Of a DNA stretch of 64,000 nt, positions 1-10,984 are shown one piece after another. Below the pieces are notes generated by a model that was given only the letters and a program-made list of their open reading frames with translations, searched no databases and was not told the DNA's origin. Numbering within the stretch: position 1 is the stretch's first letter; the number at the start of each line of letters is the position of its first letter. The position numbers and the translations under genes were made by a program. This DNA is from Aquanectria penicillioides (taxonomy: Eukaryota > Ascomycota > Sordariomycetes > Hypocreales > Nectriaceae), in the NCBI GenBank assembly GCA_003415625.1, contig PYIU01000009.1, positions 2,232,001 through 2,296,000 of the forward strand, read 5' to 3'.

Positions 1-3000
1 TTCAATGATCACGACGCTCCTTCTCACGATAAACTCGAACCTAAATCACTCGGACTTAATGTCTTTGTATAATACCTAACGCTCCTTACGATGACCTCCA
101 AGGACGACACTCCTTTTTGTTTTAACAATATGATACCCGATAGACACTCCTTATTACGACCTCATGACGATTTTCATCGGATAGATTCACTCCTTACGGA
201 TTCCGCCACCGGCGACGGAAGCACCGTGTCCAAACTGCATAGCGACTGTTGTTTGTGTGATTTGAAACGCCCAAAAAAGTTTGGCGTTGGCGGGAGTTTT
301 GGGACAGCATATGGATCGGCGCTTTGATGATTTTCAAGTTTGCTGTTTTTGAATTTTGACTGTTTACTCGCAACAAATGTTTTTATTTTGGATCCGCACC
401 GCGGCTTCTTTCAAGAGCTGCGAGAGCGAATGGAATAGTATGGGCCAGAACAATGTTTTGAAATGTGTTTTTGATTTTGAATTTGACAAAGGGAATGAGC
501 GCAGAATCAACATGTACGTTCGCAAAGGAAGGATAAAGGCGAAGGAATCGCGAAAGGATAGACTGTTTGGCGCGCATCGCCTTCTGAGCTGTCGAGGTTA
601 GGCTTGACGCCTGCCTTTGGCCTAGAAGAGCTTTGCCTGGGGATTAATGATAATCGACCGGATGCGCAGCACATTTTTTGTTCTCACATACGTCACAAAC
701 CGTTACTTGCTTGAGTGATTCTGCCGCACTAAATAAGACTCTGAATCCATGAGAGATAGATATGGCCATGTACCTGACATACCCCTGTAGATTGTTGCAG
801 CGGTGGTGTTGATGGTGGTGGCTTGGTGCCGACTGTGCCGGGCTCCTTCGCCCCGTTGGCGCAAAATGAAGAGTTCGTATTCGCTTAAATGGGCAGCCTA
901 CAGCATAGATCGGCGCTTCTTCGACGGGGTTGGGGATAGTGACGAGGGTCTTGGCGGCTAAAACGAGAGTCGAAGAGATGAAATGTGCTTTCCCCCTCTC
1001 GGGCGACGGTCTCGATTAGAGATTGGCCGCTGCTGGGCCGATGAAGATGTTGGGATAGATAGGGTGGAGTCACGAGAAGAATGGAACCACCGCGGCCTTG
1101 GCTCACCAGCCCTAGAGCGATGGATCTATCGCTAGCTTGAGCCTGCACCGATTGGGTTTTTACGAACTGTGCCGGGGGTATCTGTTATCGACATTGTCAT
1201 TATGGTTCGATGCTGCGAAGCTCAGCATAGCGCCCCCGGTAAACCCACGTGTGAAGCCTCTGATGGTTGCAACAAGGAATCCGTCTCCATCGACGGCCCA
1301 ACACACCGCAGCAAGATGTAGCGGAAACTATTCCGGTGCTGATCATATATCATTCAGGTACACACCATCGCATAAGCTCAGCCCAGACGTGAGCAAATCC
1401 AACCTCTCCATCTGTTGAGCATCGGGGGACGGCGTTTGAGGCCTCTGGGCAGCGATGCATAGAGGAGGCCTATTGGGGGCTCCACGAGATGCAAAAGGCC
1501 AGTTTCACAATGAAAGGAGGAGCCAAGAAGGGATTTCCCGATTTGTGAGCTTGGCGTACAGGGTGGAAGCATGGAGAAATTCAAAGACGTTTGATGATAT
1601 CATCTCATGGTTAGTTCCGCAAGCCCGAAGGAGGGGAGTGGTTGTAATGCCAACACGCTGTGGGAGTTGATCTATCCTCTTCGAGCACGAGGAGTGTGCT
1701 TGGAGAAGGGGGGGAAGATGAAAAAGGAGGAGATGAAGGATGGGCAGATCCTCTTTGAAGGTGCAGCCTAAATGTTACGGGTAGAAACGTCGTTGAAGTG
1801 GATGAGGCGAGGGCTATGTTGATCTGGCTACAACACATATGCAAATACGATGCCTCACGAATAGCCGGCATCCTATTTTTTATGCTTTTGCGAATTATCC
1901 TCCCTTGTGCGGCTCGAGTTTGCTTTCAACGTTGCAGCTTTGCATGAGCTGCCTCAGTTCGTATTTGTCCCAGTTTAGACAAACACGTTGATATACGCGG
2001 AAACAAGTGGATTATCAGGTGGATCGTGCCAGTTCAAGACTAAGATTGAAGCAGAGGGGCATTAAGACAACGGCATATGGAAACAAGGAATAATGAATTG
2101 ACAGCTGTCGTTTGAGTAATCTCAGCTATATATACCTGTGCATGTATGGTTGCTGCAATCACGGTTGTTACAACCTTGTAGATAGATGTCTTCTTCAACT
2201 CTCGAGTTGGGTAGTTGACAAATGACGAAACACAACATACCGATGGGCGTCAACTATCGCACGAAAGGGGAAGCTCAACTACAAAGGAGTCTTGGGTTTC
2301 CCTTCCCATCTGGCAACCACAGTTCAGGAACCATTTTTCAGCACGTTCGTAGACTCGAGCCCGCAAAGCCACTCATACCCCTTGTTGAGAATCCCAAACG
2401 TCGCGGCGTTATAGGCGAAAGCTGTTGGCGTCGACTTTAAGAAGCCGAATATCGATCCTGCTCCCGCGCCCAACTACGATGCTCGGTCTAGAACCGCGTG
2501 GCGGGCGGGCCACACGGACTGGTGGCGTTTGCAACACCAGCACACCTTTCTTTCTTTCTTTTTTTTTTTTTTTTCCCTTCTCGGTCGGCTTGACCGAGAG
2601 CCACGTGCCAGGGCGGAAAGCTAGATTTCAAGTCCGTTGTGAAAATAGACTCAAAGTTGGGGAGAGAACCAGGTTCCTAAGTAAGCTTGCCCAAGCGAAA
2701 CTGAGACCGCTTGTTTCACTCGAAAAGTTAGTTTACTGACGTGGGCGGCCAGCAGCCAGTTGGTATCGATAACGGCAACCCCCAACGCACGTGAGGAATC
2801 TCAAGCTTCACCGAAAGTTGGAAAACATCAAACGAAAAGTCAAAGGTAAGCAGAGTAGGTGATATTTGTATTCAATGCTCTTCACGGGGCAAACCTTCTG
2901 CCCGCCCGTGGAATTCTTACATGATGCCGTACACTAAAGTTGCCCCCCTTCAACTCCCTCAACTCCCTCAACACCACATCCGCCGGCAAGCATCCAACTC

Positions 3001-3574
3001 GCACACGGCACCGGTTTTCGAATAGACAGACGAGCAAAACAAGATATAAAAGCAGGTAGAGCAAGAATGATGATGTTGAAACAAAGAACGAGCGCAGTCC
3101 GTCAGGCTGAATTGATTGGTATCACTAATCCCCCGTTGTGCTCCTCCCTTCCAGGCCTAATAAGTTATCCGCCCCTCAGTTTCCTAGGAGACACAAAACC
3201 CATTTCCCCGTCTAGTAGAAAAAAAAATCAACCCAGAAAAACGTTCAGACGGCGCAGCGCGATGGGGCGTTGCTGGTGCTGGTGACTCCATCCCCAAGGC
3301 GGTACTGCTGCCGATGCTATAAAACTCCTTGGCGCCGATGCGTTAAAACAAACTTTGACGTGTGTCGCGTGTATGGTGTGCGTGTGGTAGACCAACTCCT
3401 TCCTATCAACTCCGATGATCGTTGTGTGATGACGCTTCCCCCAGGGCTCCCGTCTCTTGAAATGTCATGTTCATCTCCGACCAGCCGTGGCTTGCTCAAG
3501 TCGGCATGCTGGGCCCAATGTCTGGGAGATGTCCCCTCTCAAAGGGGATTTGTAGCAAAGCCCGATCCAAAAAC
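1..3574. other. intergenic, no gene seen
   Basis: No open frame in this stretch carries a recognisable domain, and all are short and mutually overlapping. It holds a cluster of short CRCTCCTT words in the first 200 bases and a T-run near 2,560. The right end would be the 3' flank of the minus-strand SPRY gene. A gene with many tiny exons cannot be excluded by eye. Confidence 0.5.
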
Positions 3575-5313
3575 TCAACTGGAGTCGCTGAGACTGCTCT
3601 CGGAACTCGTAGATTGCTCTGATCGTTGTGATTCCCCGCTGATCCTCCTCTCTTGGCCAGCGCCCTGTTGCATCGCATCGCTATAACTAGGAACGGGAGG
3701 CTGTCGTTGATTTGAGCCCTGCCCGGTGTGCACCACGGTGGCGGCGGAGTTGCCTCGACTTCGGTTGAGGACTCGGATGAGAGGCGTGTTCTCTTCGCTG
3801 TCGGTGCTGTATCGCCGGCCGTCTTCGTTATCGGAGTGGTTGGGGCTCTGGTACTCGGGGGGAGGATTTGTGGCGTCCTCTAGATGAAGATGCAGAGGGT
3901 TCTGGGTGTGGGTTTCCTGCTGAATGACGATCCCGTTGCTGGCTTCACCGCTCTCTTCATTTGGCACGAAGCGGGCCAGTGAGATGTCGGTTGGGCTTCT
4001 GACCGGCCCGGGGCTTGTTGGGGGCAGGATGCGGAAGTTTCCACTGCGGGTTCGTCCGTGCTGGGGGTTGAGATTGTTGCTGTTGGTCGTGGCGGTTGGG
4101 TTGCGAGTGTTGTAGGAGCCGGCAGTCACTGAGTGGCTGTGTGTTCGAGCTTGGGGATAGGTGAAGCCGTCCTTGGTACCGGATTCCAACAGAATGCTAC
4201 CCTGCTCGGAACCATACGGAGGAGGAGGAGCCAAGCTTCCAGTGACAGGAGCCAAACCCCACTTCTTGACGTTGGCCTCGATGAAGACGAAGCCGGCTTG
4301 GCCAAAGTTGACGTGGATCACAGCAGGACCGTTGGCGCCGATGGCAGGGAAGAAGTTCTGGGCCTTGAGGCCATGGACGACCTCATCAAGCTTCTTGCCG
4401 TTGCGAGTAAAAAAGATGGCACCGGTCCTGGGGCGGTAGCCGACACCGACGACATCACCCTGAACGAGCTGTGGTCCGTAGGGGGTGGAGCTGAAGGGTT
4501 GGTTGTAGCGACGAGAACCGGTGGACTGGTATGCGGCGGAGTACTTGTGATAGCCTAGCATCATGTGTTAGCACGGTACCGTACGGCACGGGACAGCCAG
4601 GGCATGGCTTGGTGGCACGAGATCTCACCAGGTAACCGGAACAGAGGATAGGGCTTAGTGGCCATGCCGATGCTGAGCAGAGTGCTCTCAGGCTTGTCGT
4701 AGATTTTGGCCTCCCAGTAGTAGACGTCGTTTTGCTTGGGGACGGGGAGGTTGCTCATTACGGTGCACTCGGAGTCGAAGAACTCAATTTCGGTGCGAGC
4801 TTCGACGAAACAGTTTGCGATCTCCAACTCGGGCTCAAACTCCCATGCGGAGACTCCCTTTTCCTGGATGGCGAGATATTGCGACAGTGAGATGTCCGTC
4901 TGGACGGACTCGGGGGGTTCGCGGTGACGTAGGCTATGTGGAGAGAAGAGGTCAGGTCAGCAAACAGGAGCCCAGGATGCACGTGCAGCGATAAGCATAA
5001 CAGGGAGGTGAAAAGAGGGCGAAAAGTCGAGGGATGGGGAGATGAGATGCGTACCCTTTGCTCGGAGATATTCTTGACGGGACATGTCGTCCATGGTCTC
5101 GAGGGCTTCAGCCTCTTCGCGGGCAAAGGCCTGCTCGTCATCGTATTCGCCGGGGCGACCGAGGCGATCGAGGATGATGCGGCCGGTGTTTGCGCATCCT
5201 GAGACCCAGAAAATAAAGATGACGAGGGCGATTAGGATTATCGAGCCAAATGATGAGACGAGGCCGATGATGACGCCTGTGAAGGCGGACGAGGGGGATG
5301 AGTCGACGGCCAT
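3575..5313 (-). CDS. SSH4/EAR1-like SPRY-domain, PPxY-containing membrane adaptor (apparent 1-base frameshift)
   Basis: Single-pass membrane protein of the Ssh4/Ear1 family. Yeast members sit in endosome/vacuole membranes and recruit the Rsp5 ubiquitin ligase to cargo. Three exons are read: 5313-5055, 4933-4629 and 4554-3575, with GT-AG introns of 121 and 74 nt. The start at 5313 has a CACCACCATGG context. Residues 12-40 are a hydrophobic anchor followed by CANTGR. A SPRY/B30.2 domain spans roughly residues 100-300 (YYWEAKIYDKPE, ATKPYPLFRLPG, GDVVGVGYRP, IFFTRNGKKL). Two PPxY motifs, PPPY near 299-302 and PPEY near 420-423, are candidate Rsp5 WW-domain ligands. The tail is Ser-rich. Exon 1 plus exon 2 reads AYVTANPP and then loses frame at a run of six C (plus 4912-4917). 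One extra base restores ESVQTDISLSQYL and gives a 514-residue protein. The family call is firm; whether the break is real is open. Confidence 0.85.
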
Positions 5314-5823
5314 GGTGGTGGCGTCGGGTGGTTGAGGAGGAGGAGGAGGATTGGCAGAGGCGAGGAGTGCGCAGGATTGCGTAGCGGGATCGTATCGTAT
5401 CGTAATCGCAGGTGTGAGGTACGCAGCAGCGTCGGGCTGGTTCGGCCAGGCAGGGGTACGGGCGCTGGCACTCGGACGAGCGAGGGACGGCAAGCAAGAG
5501 GCGGACGGCGTCACCGCCGTGGCAGAAGCATCCGGAAAGATCAATCGCAGGAGGTTTGAGCGACGGGCGACGAGCGAGTTGCAGAGAGAGAAAACAGCGA
5601 AGCGGTCGAAGAGAGCGTGGTTGCGTGTGTGTGTGTGTGGGAAGGACGGGAAGAGGGATGTCAGCCGGGAGGGGAGAAATGGAAGGGGGAGAGGTTGGTT
5701 TGGTTGGTTCCCACTGGAGCCTCTGGGGGCCAGTCGAGGGTTGAGGGTCGAGGCTCAGCAGCAGCAGCTTGGCCCACGCGCGCACGCCGCCAAGTATGAT
5801 GTCGCCACTGAAGAGTCCCCAGA

Positions 5824-5824
<1 letters not shown>

Positions 5825-5854
<30 letters not shown>
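5825..5854. repeat. (CGT)10 trinucleotide repeat
   Basis: Ten perfect CGT units lie about 510 bp upstream of the SPRY gene start, in its promoter or far leader. A polymorphic microsatellite is likely. Confidence 0.95.
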
Positions 5855-5856
<2 letters not shown>

Positions 5857-6031
5857 GTGCCAACGGATGGAAGAAAGCCAGGGACCCGGTCCTGACTCGG
5901 GCAGCAGAACTGACGGCTGCAGAATGGGCGACAAGTGACGAGCGGCGAGCGATGAAAAACGACGGGATGGGATCAAATGAAAGAAACCGTCCGCAGCTGA
6001 CTGGCGAAAAACAAAGAACCCCAGAGAGTTC

Positions 6032-6074
6032 GACAGGACAGGGCAGGACAGGACAGGGCAGGACAGGACAGGGC
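6032..6074. repeat. 15-bp tandem repeat, about 2.9 copies
   Basis: The unit GACAGGACAGGGCAG is present twice in full, followed by 13 bases of a third copy, with no mismatch. Confidence 0.9.
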
Positions 6075-7049
6075 CCTGTATTTCATGCCCTGCATCAACA
6101 AGATTTGAGATTGATACGGACTCGTCAGCCTCCGTCTTCAGTTTCCTGACGCAGCGAGGTTTCACCCGTGGTTCGGTGAGGGCGGGGGGCTTGCCAAGGG
6201 AGGGGCGGCTTGTTCAGTGGGTTCCTAGCGGGCCAGTGGGCGCGCAGCGGGCTCTCAGTGACCCCTTGGGCGCCGTGGATCACCGAGACCGCCCTGTGGT
6301 TTTGGCGGCTTCCGGGGCACTGGCGCAGCGTTCATCGACGGAACCGGCGGGACAAAGCACGCTGCCCGGCGGTGGGGAAGTACATCTTCCCTCGCTGTGG
6401 CGTGTTAGTGTACCACACTGTCGCCGCGCATCAACGGCTAATGCCCCAACAAGGGGCTGTAGGTACCTGTCGAGCCTGCCCTGCGCTGCACTGCACTCTG
6501 TTGCCGGCTGCGGCCAGTCATGGAGAAACACTCTTGACAATGCCTTGGTTCGTCGCTGTCTAGCGCAAAGCCTCCCTTTCAATATTCAAGCCAACGCATG
6601 CCATCCAAGTGTGCCTCGCGTTGTGGCCAGAGTCCGTCCGCCTTCGCCCCAAGACTCCTACGGCGCGAAAAACACGACTGCGCATGTCCCATAGCCTCCA
6701 GTAGACCCAGCCGGAAGATCTTCCCTTCAAGGATGTACCCTACCGCCAGTGACTAAGCCTCTTCCTTCTGCCCTCCGATTCTCCCAAATCCACCAGGGCA
6801 TGACGATGGCTCTGGCCCTGTGACGTAGCCGCTGACATGGAACCCTGTCTTGGTTTCAGCGCCTCTGATCTTGTCGTTCCATGCCGCCCCCCATCGAATC
6901 AGGTCATGCAATGCGGAAAAGCTGCAATGCAACGCCCTCTGCGGTAGAAATAACAACAAAAACAACCGCAGCACCAAGTCGATGAACGAACGCCAATTGC
7001 TCTGAGCCAGCGGCTGCTGCAATTCCCCGTGTGCATAGACGCCGCCGTG

Positions 7050-7073
7050 GCCGTTGCCGTTGCCGTTGCCGTT
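7050..7073. repeat. (GCCGTT)4 hexanucleotide repeat
   Basis: Four perfect GCCGTT units followed by a partial GCC, in intergenic DNA. Confidence 0.9.
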
Positions 7074-9805
7074 GCCTTGCCCTCCAGCGGTTACCCGCTG
7101 CCAGCTGAGGCGCCGTTGGTTTCATAGCTGCGATACCACCCATGCGGGCCGGAGCTTTTTACCACCGCGTTTATTCCAGCTGCTATTTTCATCGCCCACC
7201 CCCTGCTCCCCGGATCGAGCATTGGAGATTAAACATGTAAGATGCGGCTGCATCTGATCCCTTAGGAGCGATTTGGTAGGTTCGGGGCGCTTGTATTTCG
7301 GCCCCCTGAATTCGAGGCTGAAATGGATGGGGTTGTTTTGCTGGATGGTTCCGGAGGAGGGGTTTGAGAGAGAGAAAAGAAAAAAGTCTCCAGCGTCATG
7401 TGTGCTGAGACAATCGGTTCGTGTGTCCAACCTCCGTTCAGAGGAGACAGGAGCCAGGGACTGAGACATGGTCATTGTTATCAACGATGCGGTGAATGAC
7501 GGTACTTTTTTGCAGCATTTTCTGAAACCAGTCTGATGCCACCTTCGGCCAGCTCCTCATACAACTTTTGTCTGACACTCAACACATAGCAGAAAAAAAA
7601 ACCGAGTTTTTGAACCACTTGGGAAAACGTATGGCAGTCGAACAACCATTCTCAAATTCTGGATGTAAGAGTTTTGATCTTTCTGTGGGTACAATGGTGC
7701 GACCCCTGTATGTAAAGCCATGTGATCAAACATTCCCATTGGCAACTTTGCCTAACTGAGGGTCTTGATGTGCGTTGGGCATTCCTGGGCCTGGACGGGG
7801 CAAGCAGCCTGGGTTGGGTTGAAGGCTGTGGAGTCTTCGCTGTTTGGTGACTAGATGTTCAGATTGTTTACAAACTTGATTTGCTCAAACTCGCGAGTGC
7901 ACTTATCCGACTCCTGGGTGGTGATCAAGTCCCGCTCTGGCGATTAGGACATCTCGTGAAGGGCGGGATGTTGCCCTGATCAAGCTGGTCCACCACCCTA
8001 TCACCTTGGCAAACCCGTAACGTAGACTAAGAATATGCCTAAGCTGAGGCCGTAAAAGTTCATGACGCGATGAGCCCCTATTCGATGAGGGGAAGGCCTC
8101 AGCCCAGATGTTGCGCATCCGTCCGCATGCCAGGCGTCGGACTTGAGACGAAAGACGGCAGGTGGACCGTCAGCAGCACATAAGAACGTCACTCCGAGAC
8201 TGGCATTGTTCCATTGCGTGCACGCAATGATGAGAGCCCATTAGGTCTCGCCATAGGTGATTTGGTAGCGAAATGTGCCCCGGCAAACGCTGATAATAAG
8301 CCCGACTGGAACGTGCCAACGTGGTATCACATCGTCGTGACCGATCCGGAATCGCTGGGGACCGCCGAGTGCCTCCCCGCGTGCTGTGGGGCTGTGGTCC
8401 CGCCGCAGTGGGGACATCCGAGTGATCGCGGGCCTGTTTCCGGGCTAAAGCCGTGCCCCAGACCGGCCTCGTGTGCGGTGCGAGGAGCCAAGCCAAGCCA
8501 GCCTGCTTTGTCAAGGCCTTGTGCAGCAGGTATTATCGTTTGGCCTGGGAAACCAAAGCTAAGTGATGGAATTGAGGATGTGTTTAGTATCCAAGACTCC
8601 TTGTTTGGTTGAGCACGACTGAGACCCTATCCCACTCTGGTTGTTGCCGCGAGGAGCATGAGCGAGAATATCTTGTTCAACTAGGATAGCTTCTATGATA
8701 GAGCAGTGATGAAAAGTGTTATATCACTGCTGAATTGCTCGAGCTTCACCAAGCAACCTCGGGATACCATATGCCGAATATCTCACATGCCTTGACCTAC
8801 ACTTGGGCTGCATCACTCTCGTCCTGGGTCAAGCGTAAAGAAAGTCGATATGGCACACCATCCAAGGACTGGAGATATGGCCGTAAGTATGAATATATTC
8901 ACATCCTAGGGGTAGGTTGATCTCGAGCTTTGAGACGAGTGCCGCCTGCCTGGATTGGTTAGCCAACAGAACCGCCGGGCGTTGTCGGGAACTGGCTGGC
9001 TAAGAAGGATGCCTATAAATATCGCAACGATCTTCACTAGCCCGTCAAATATTGCGTCCAGGTTCTAGATGGGGATGAATGTGCCTTGCGAAGCATTCGT
9101 GATCACAGCACCCAGCGTTGGTTCCCAGTCTCGCCATGGCCACGCTCATGGCCACCATCTTCACCCTCTTCAGCAACCACTTAACATCATCGGTGATGTA
9201 ATATGCTACAGTCAACAAAACCGTGTAGATTGGAAACTCGACTGGCCCAAATGAACGTGGATAAGTAATCAAGGAGTGTTGTTGCAAGGAATGGACCTGA
9301 GTCTCTGGCAATCTCCATCCGTCCATCCACAAGTCTCATGCACATGCATACAGACAACACCCGAATCCTAGGGTGAGAAACCATTAGTCCACAACATTGT
9401 TGGTACTTTCAGTTGGTTCTAGACTTCTCTTGGGCATGGATATGCATAGATGCTCGACTTCTCTCATCACAATTACTGCCATGTTAGCATGGACACTTGT
9501 GCACTAGACATCGTTTAATTTCAATCTAAAAATTTATTATGGCCCAATTTTTATTAAATCCATGATTCCATTTGTTGAGTTGTAATGTACCTAATTCGTG
9601 TTCTAAAAGAAGCCTTGCAATCGTGACATGACCCATCCTGCTTTCATTGGAGACATCGCACCCGCATGCAGAAACAACCGACAAGAAAAGCAAAGAGCTA
9701 GTAAAAAACAACCAAAGATCCTTTGCCCAAACCCCAGTTTCAATTCTCTTCCACAGTATCATCTCGCCACCGGTATCTTCTCAGCCCTCGCTAGTCTCGT
9801 CTCAA

Positions 9806-10984
9806 TCAGTCAACCTCTTCCTCCTCCTCCTCCTCCGTTCGCCCACGGCGATAGCCGCTTCGGCGCGCTCTGCGATCCTCACGGGCTCGCTCTCTCTCAC
9901 GCTCGAGCTCTCGAAGCTCGGGCATGGGGTGGTGGTAGCTCTTGGTGCCGAGGTCGCTCGAGTTGGCCGTCAGCTGGCTGCCGCTAACGCTGCTGTAGCC
10001 CTCGAGCAAGCTCTCGCTCTGTGAGGCGTTGTTGCGCTGGTAGCTAAAGTCTCGTCGAGCGGCACGGCCAGCCTCGCGGAGACGGCGGGCCTCGGATCGC
10101 ATACGCTGGTTCTCACGCTCGTCGCGGCGCTCGGCAACGGAGTAAACCTTGCGAATACCGGGACCGCTCTTCTTGGTAGGGGTGGCAGTAGGGGTGGTGG
10201 TAGGAGTTCGCTGGCGATCAGAGAGGAGGCTGCTCGACACGTTGGACTCGGTGCCGGCGTTGGTCGAGCCGTCCCATTCGGATCCCTCGCTCACCTTGTT
10301 CAAACCACCAACGCGGGCTGCCTTCTCGTGTCGGTAGTTGCGGAGCATATCCTTGGCCTCTTGCTCTGCTTCCTCGTCGAGCACACCGTGTTCGCCAACG
10401 TGTCTCTTGCTGGTGTTCTTGCCCTTCTTTGCTCGCTCTTTGTCTCGCTTCTCCTGCTTGCGTCTTCGCTTCTCGCGCGAAGCAATGTCACTCGCGCCAG
10501 CAGTGATTCCACTCAAGAAGGTGCCCTGTGTCATGACGGTGCGTGTATCTTCGTCGTGCACGTCCTTGTAGACGCTGCCTCCTCCGAGGTCTGTAGACGC
10601 TGTTGCACCAGACAAGAGAGTTCCGTTGGGTCCCTTGCGTCGCAGAACGGTTGACTTGTAGTCTTCCCAATCATTTTCCTTGAAAGTGAAGCCACCATTC
10701 TTGGCCCAGAAGAAGAACCAGATGCCGGTGACGACAAAGGCAACGCCAATCAATGCAAACAGCACGAAGAAGCCGACGTTGTTGATATTGTGAGGGTCCA
10801 GCACACCCGAGCTTGGGTTCACGCTGGGCTGGTGTGCTGTTGAGGTGTCGGTGGTACTTCGTGCAAACTGTGTTTTATCAACCTCGACGAGTCGCTTGGT
10901 GAGCGTGCTGAGTGTCTCTGCGGAGCGAGGGACCGCCGAGGAGGAGATGATGCCCCGGATGGTGATGATGAATGTGGGAGCCAT
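9806..10984 (-). CDS. single-pass membrane protein with long charged cytosolic tail, function unknown
   Basis: One uninterrupted frame of 392 codons, with the start in an excellent CCCACCATGG context. Residues 1-68 are Ser/Thr-rich. Residues about 69-93 (NNVGFFVLFALIGVAFVV then TGIWFFFWAK) form one strong transmembrane helix. The rest is hydrophilic: a Lys/Arg-rich stretch near 168-200 (REKRRRKQEKRDKERAKKG) that could be a coiled coil or nuclear-targeting-like patch, then Ser/Thr-rich sequence, an Arg/Glu-rich segment, and a C-terminal run of glutamates ending EEEEEEEVD. An N-out/C-in orientation is inferred from the positive charges after the helix. I do not recognise a named family, although the look is that of a conserved fungal hypothetical. 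No frame break is seen. Confidence 0.85.
   Translation of the reverse strand: MAPTFIITIRGIISSSAVPRSAETLSTLTKRLVEVDKTQFARSTTDTSTAHQPSVNPSSGVLDPHNINNVGFFVLFALIGVAFVVTGIWFFFWAKNGGFTFKENDWEDYKSTVLRRKGPNGTLLSGATASTDLGGGSVYKDVHDEDTRTVMTQGTFLSGITAGASDIASREKRRRKQEKRDKERAKKGKNTSKRHVGEHGVLDEEAEQEAKDMLRNYRHEKAARVGGLNKVSEGSEWDGSTNAGTESNVSSSLLSDRQRTPTTTPTATPTKKSGPGIRKVYSVAERRDERENQRMRSEARRLREAGRAARRDFSYQRNNASQSESLLEGYSSVSGSQLTANSSDLGTKSYHHPMPELRELERERERAREDRRARRSGYRRGRTEEEEEEEVD

Larger units (their letters stand above)
5314..9805. other. intergenic, simple repeats, no gene seen
   Basis: This lies between two minus-strand genes. The first kilobase is the promoter/leader side of the SPRY gene and carries CGT, 15-bp and GCCGTT tandem repeats. 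Open frames here (for example 5351-5938 and 6176-6694) are Arg/Pro/Cys-rich low-complexity translations without domains. The right part, about 9,400-9,800, is AT-rich and would be the 3' flank of the next gene. Confidence 0.5.

Noticed and set aside
5138..5938. Long overlapping frames on both strands opposite the SPRY gene's first exon and promoter
   Set aside because: They are antisense or out-of-frame shadows plus Arg/Gly/Ser low-complexity translations of CGT and GGA repeats, with no domain.
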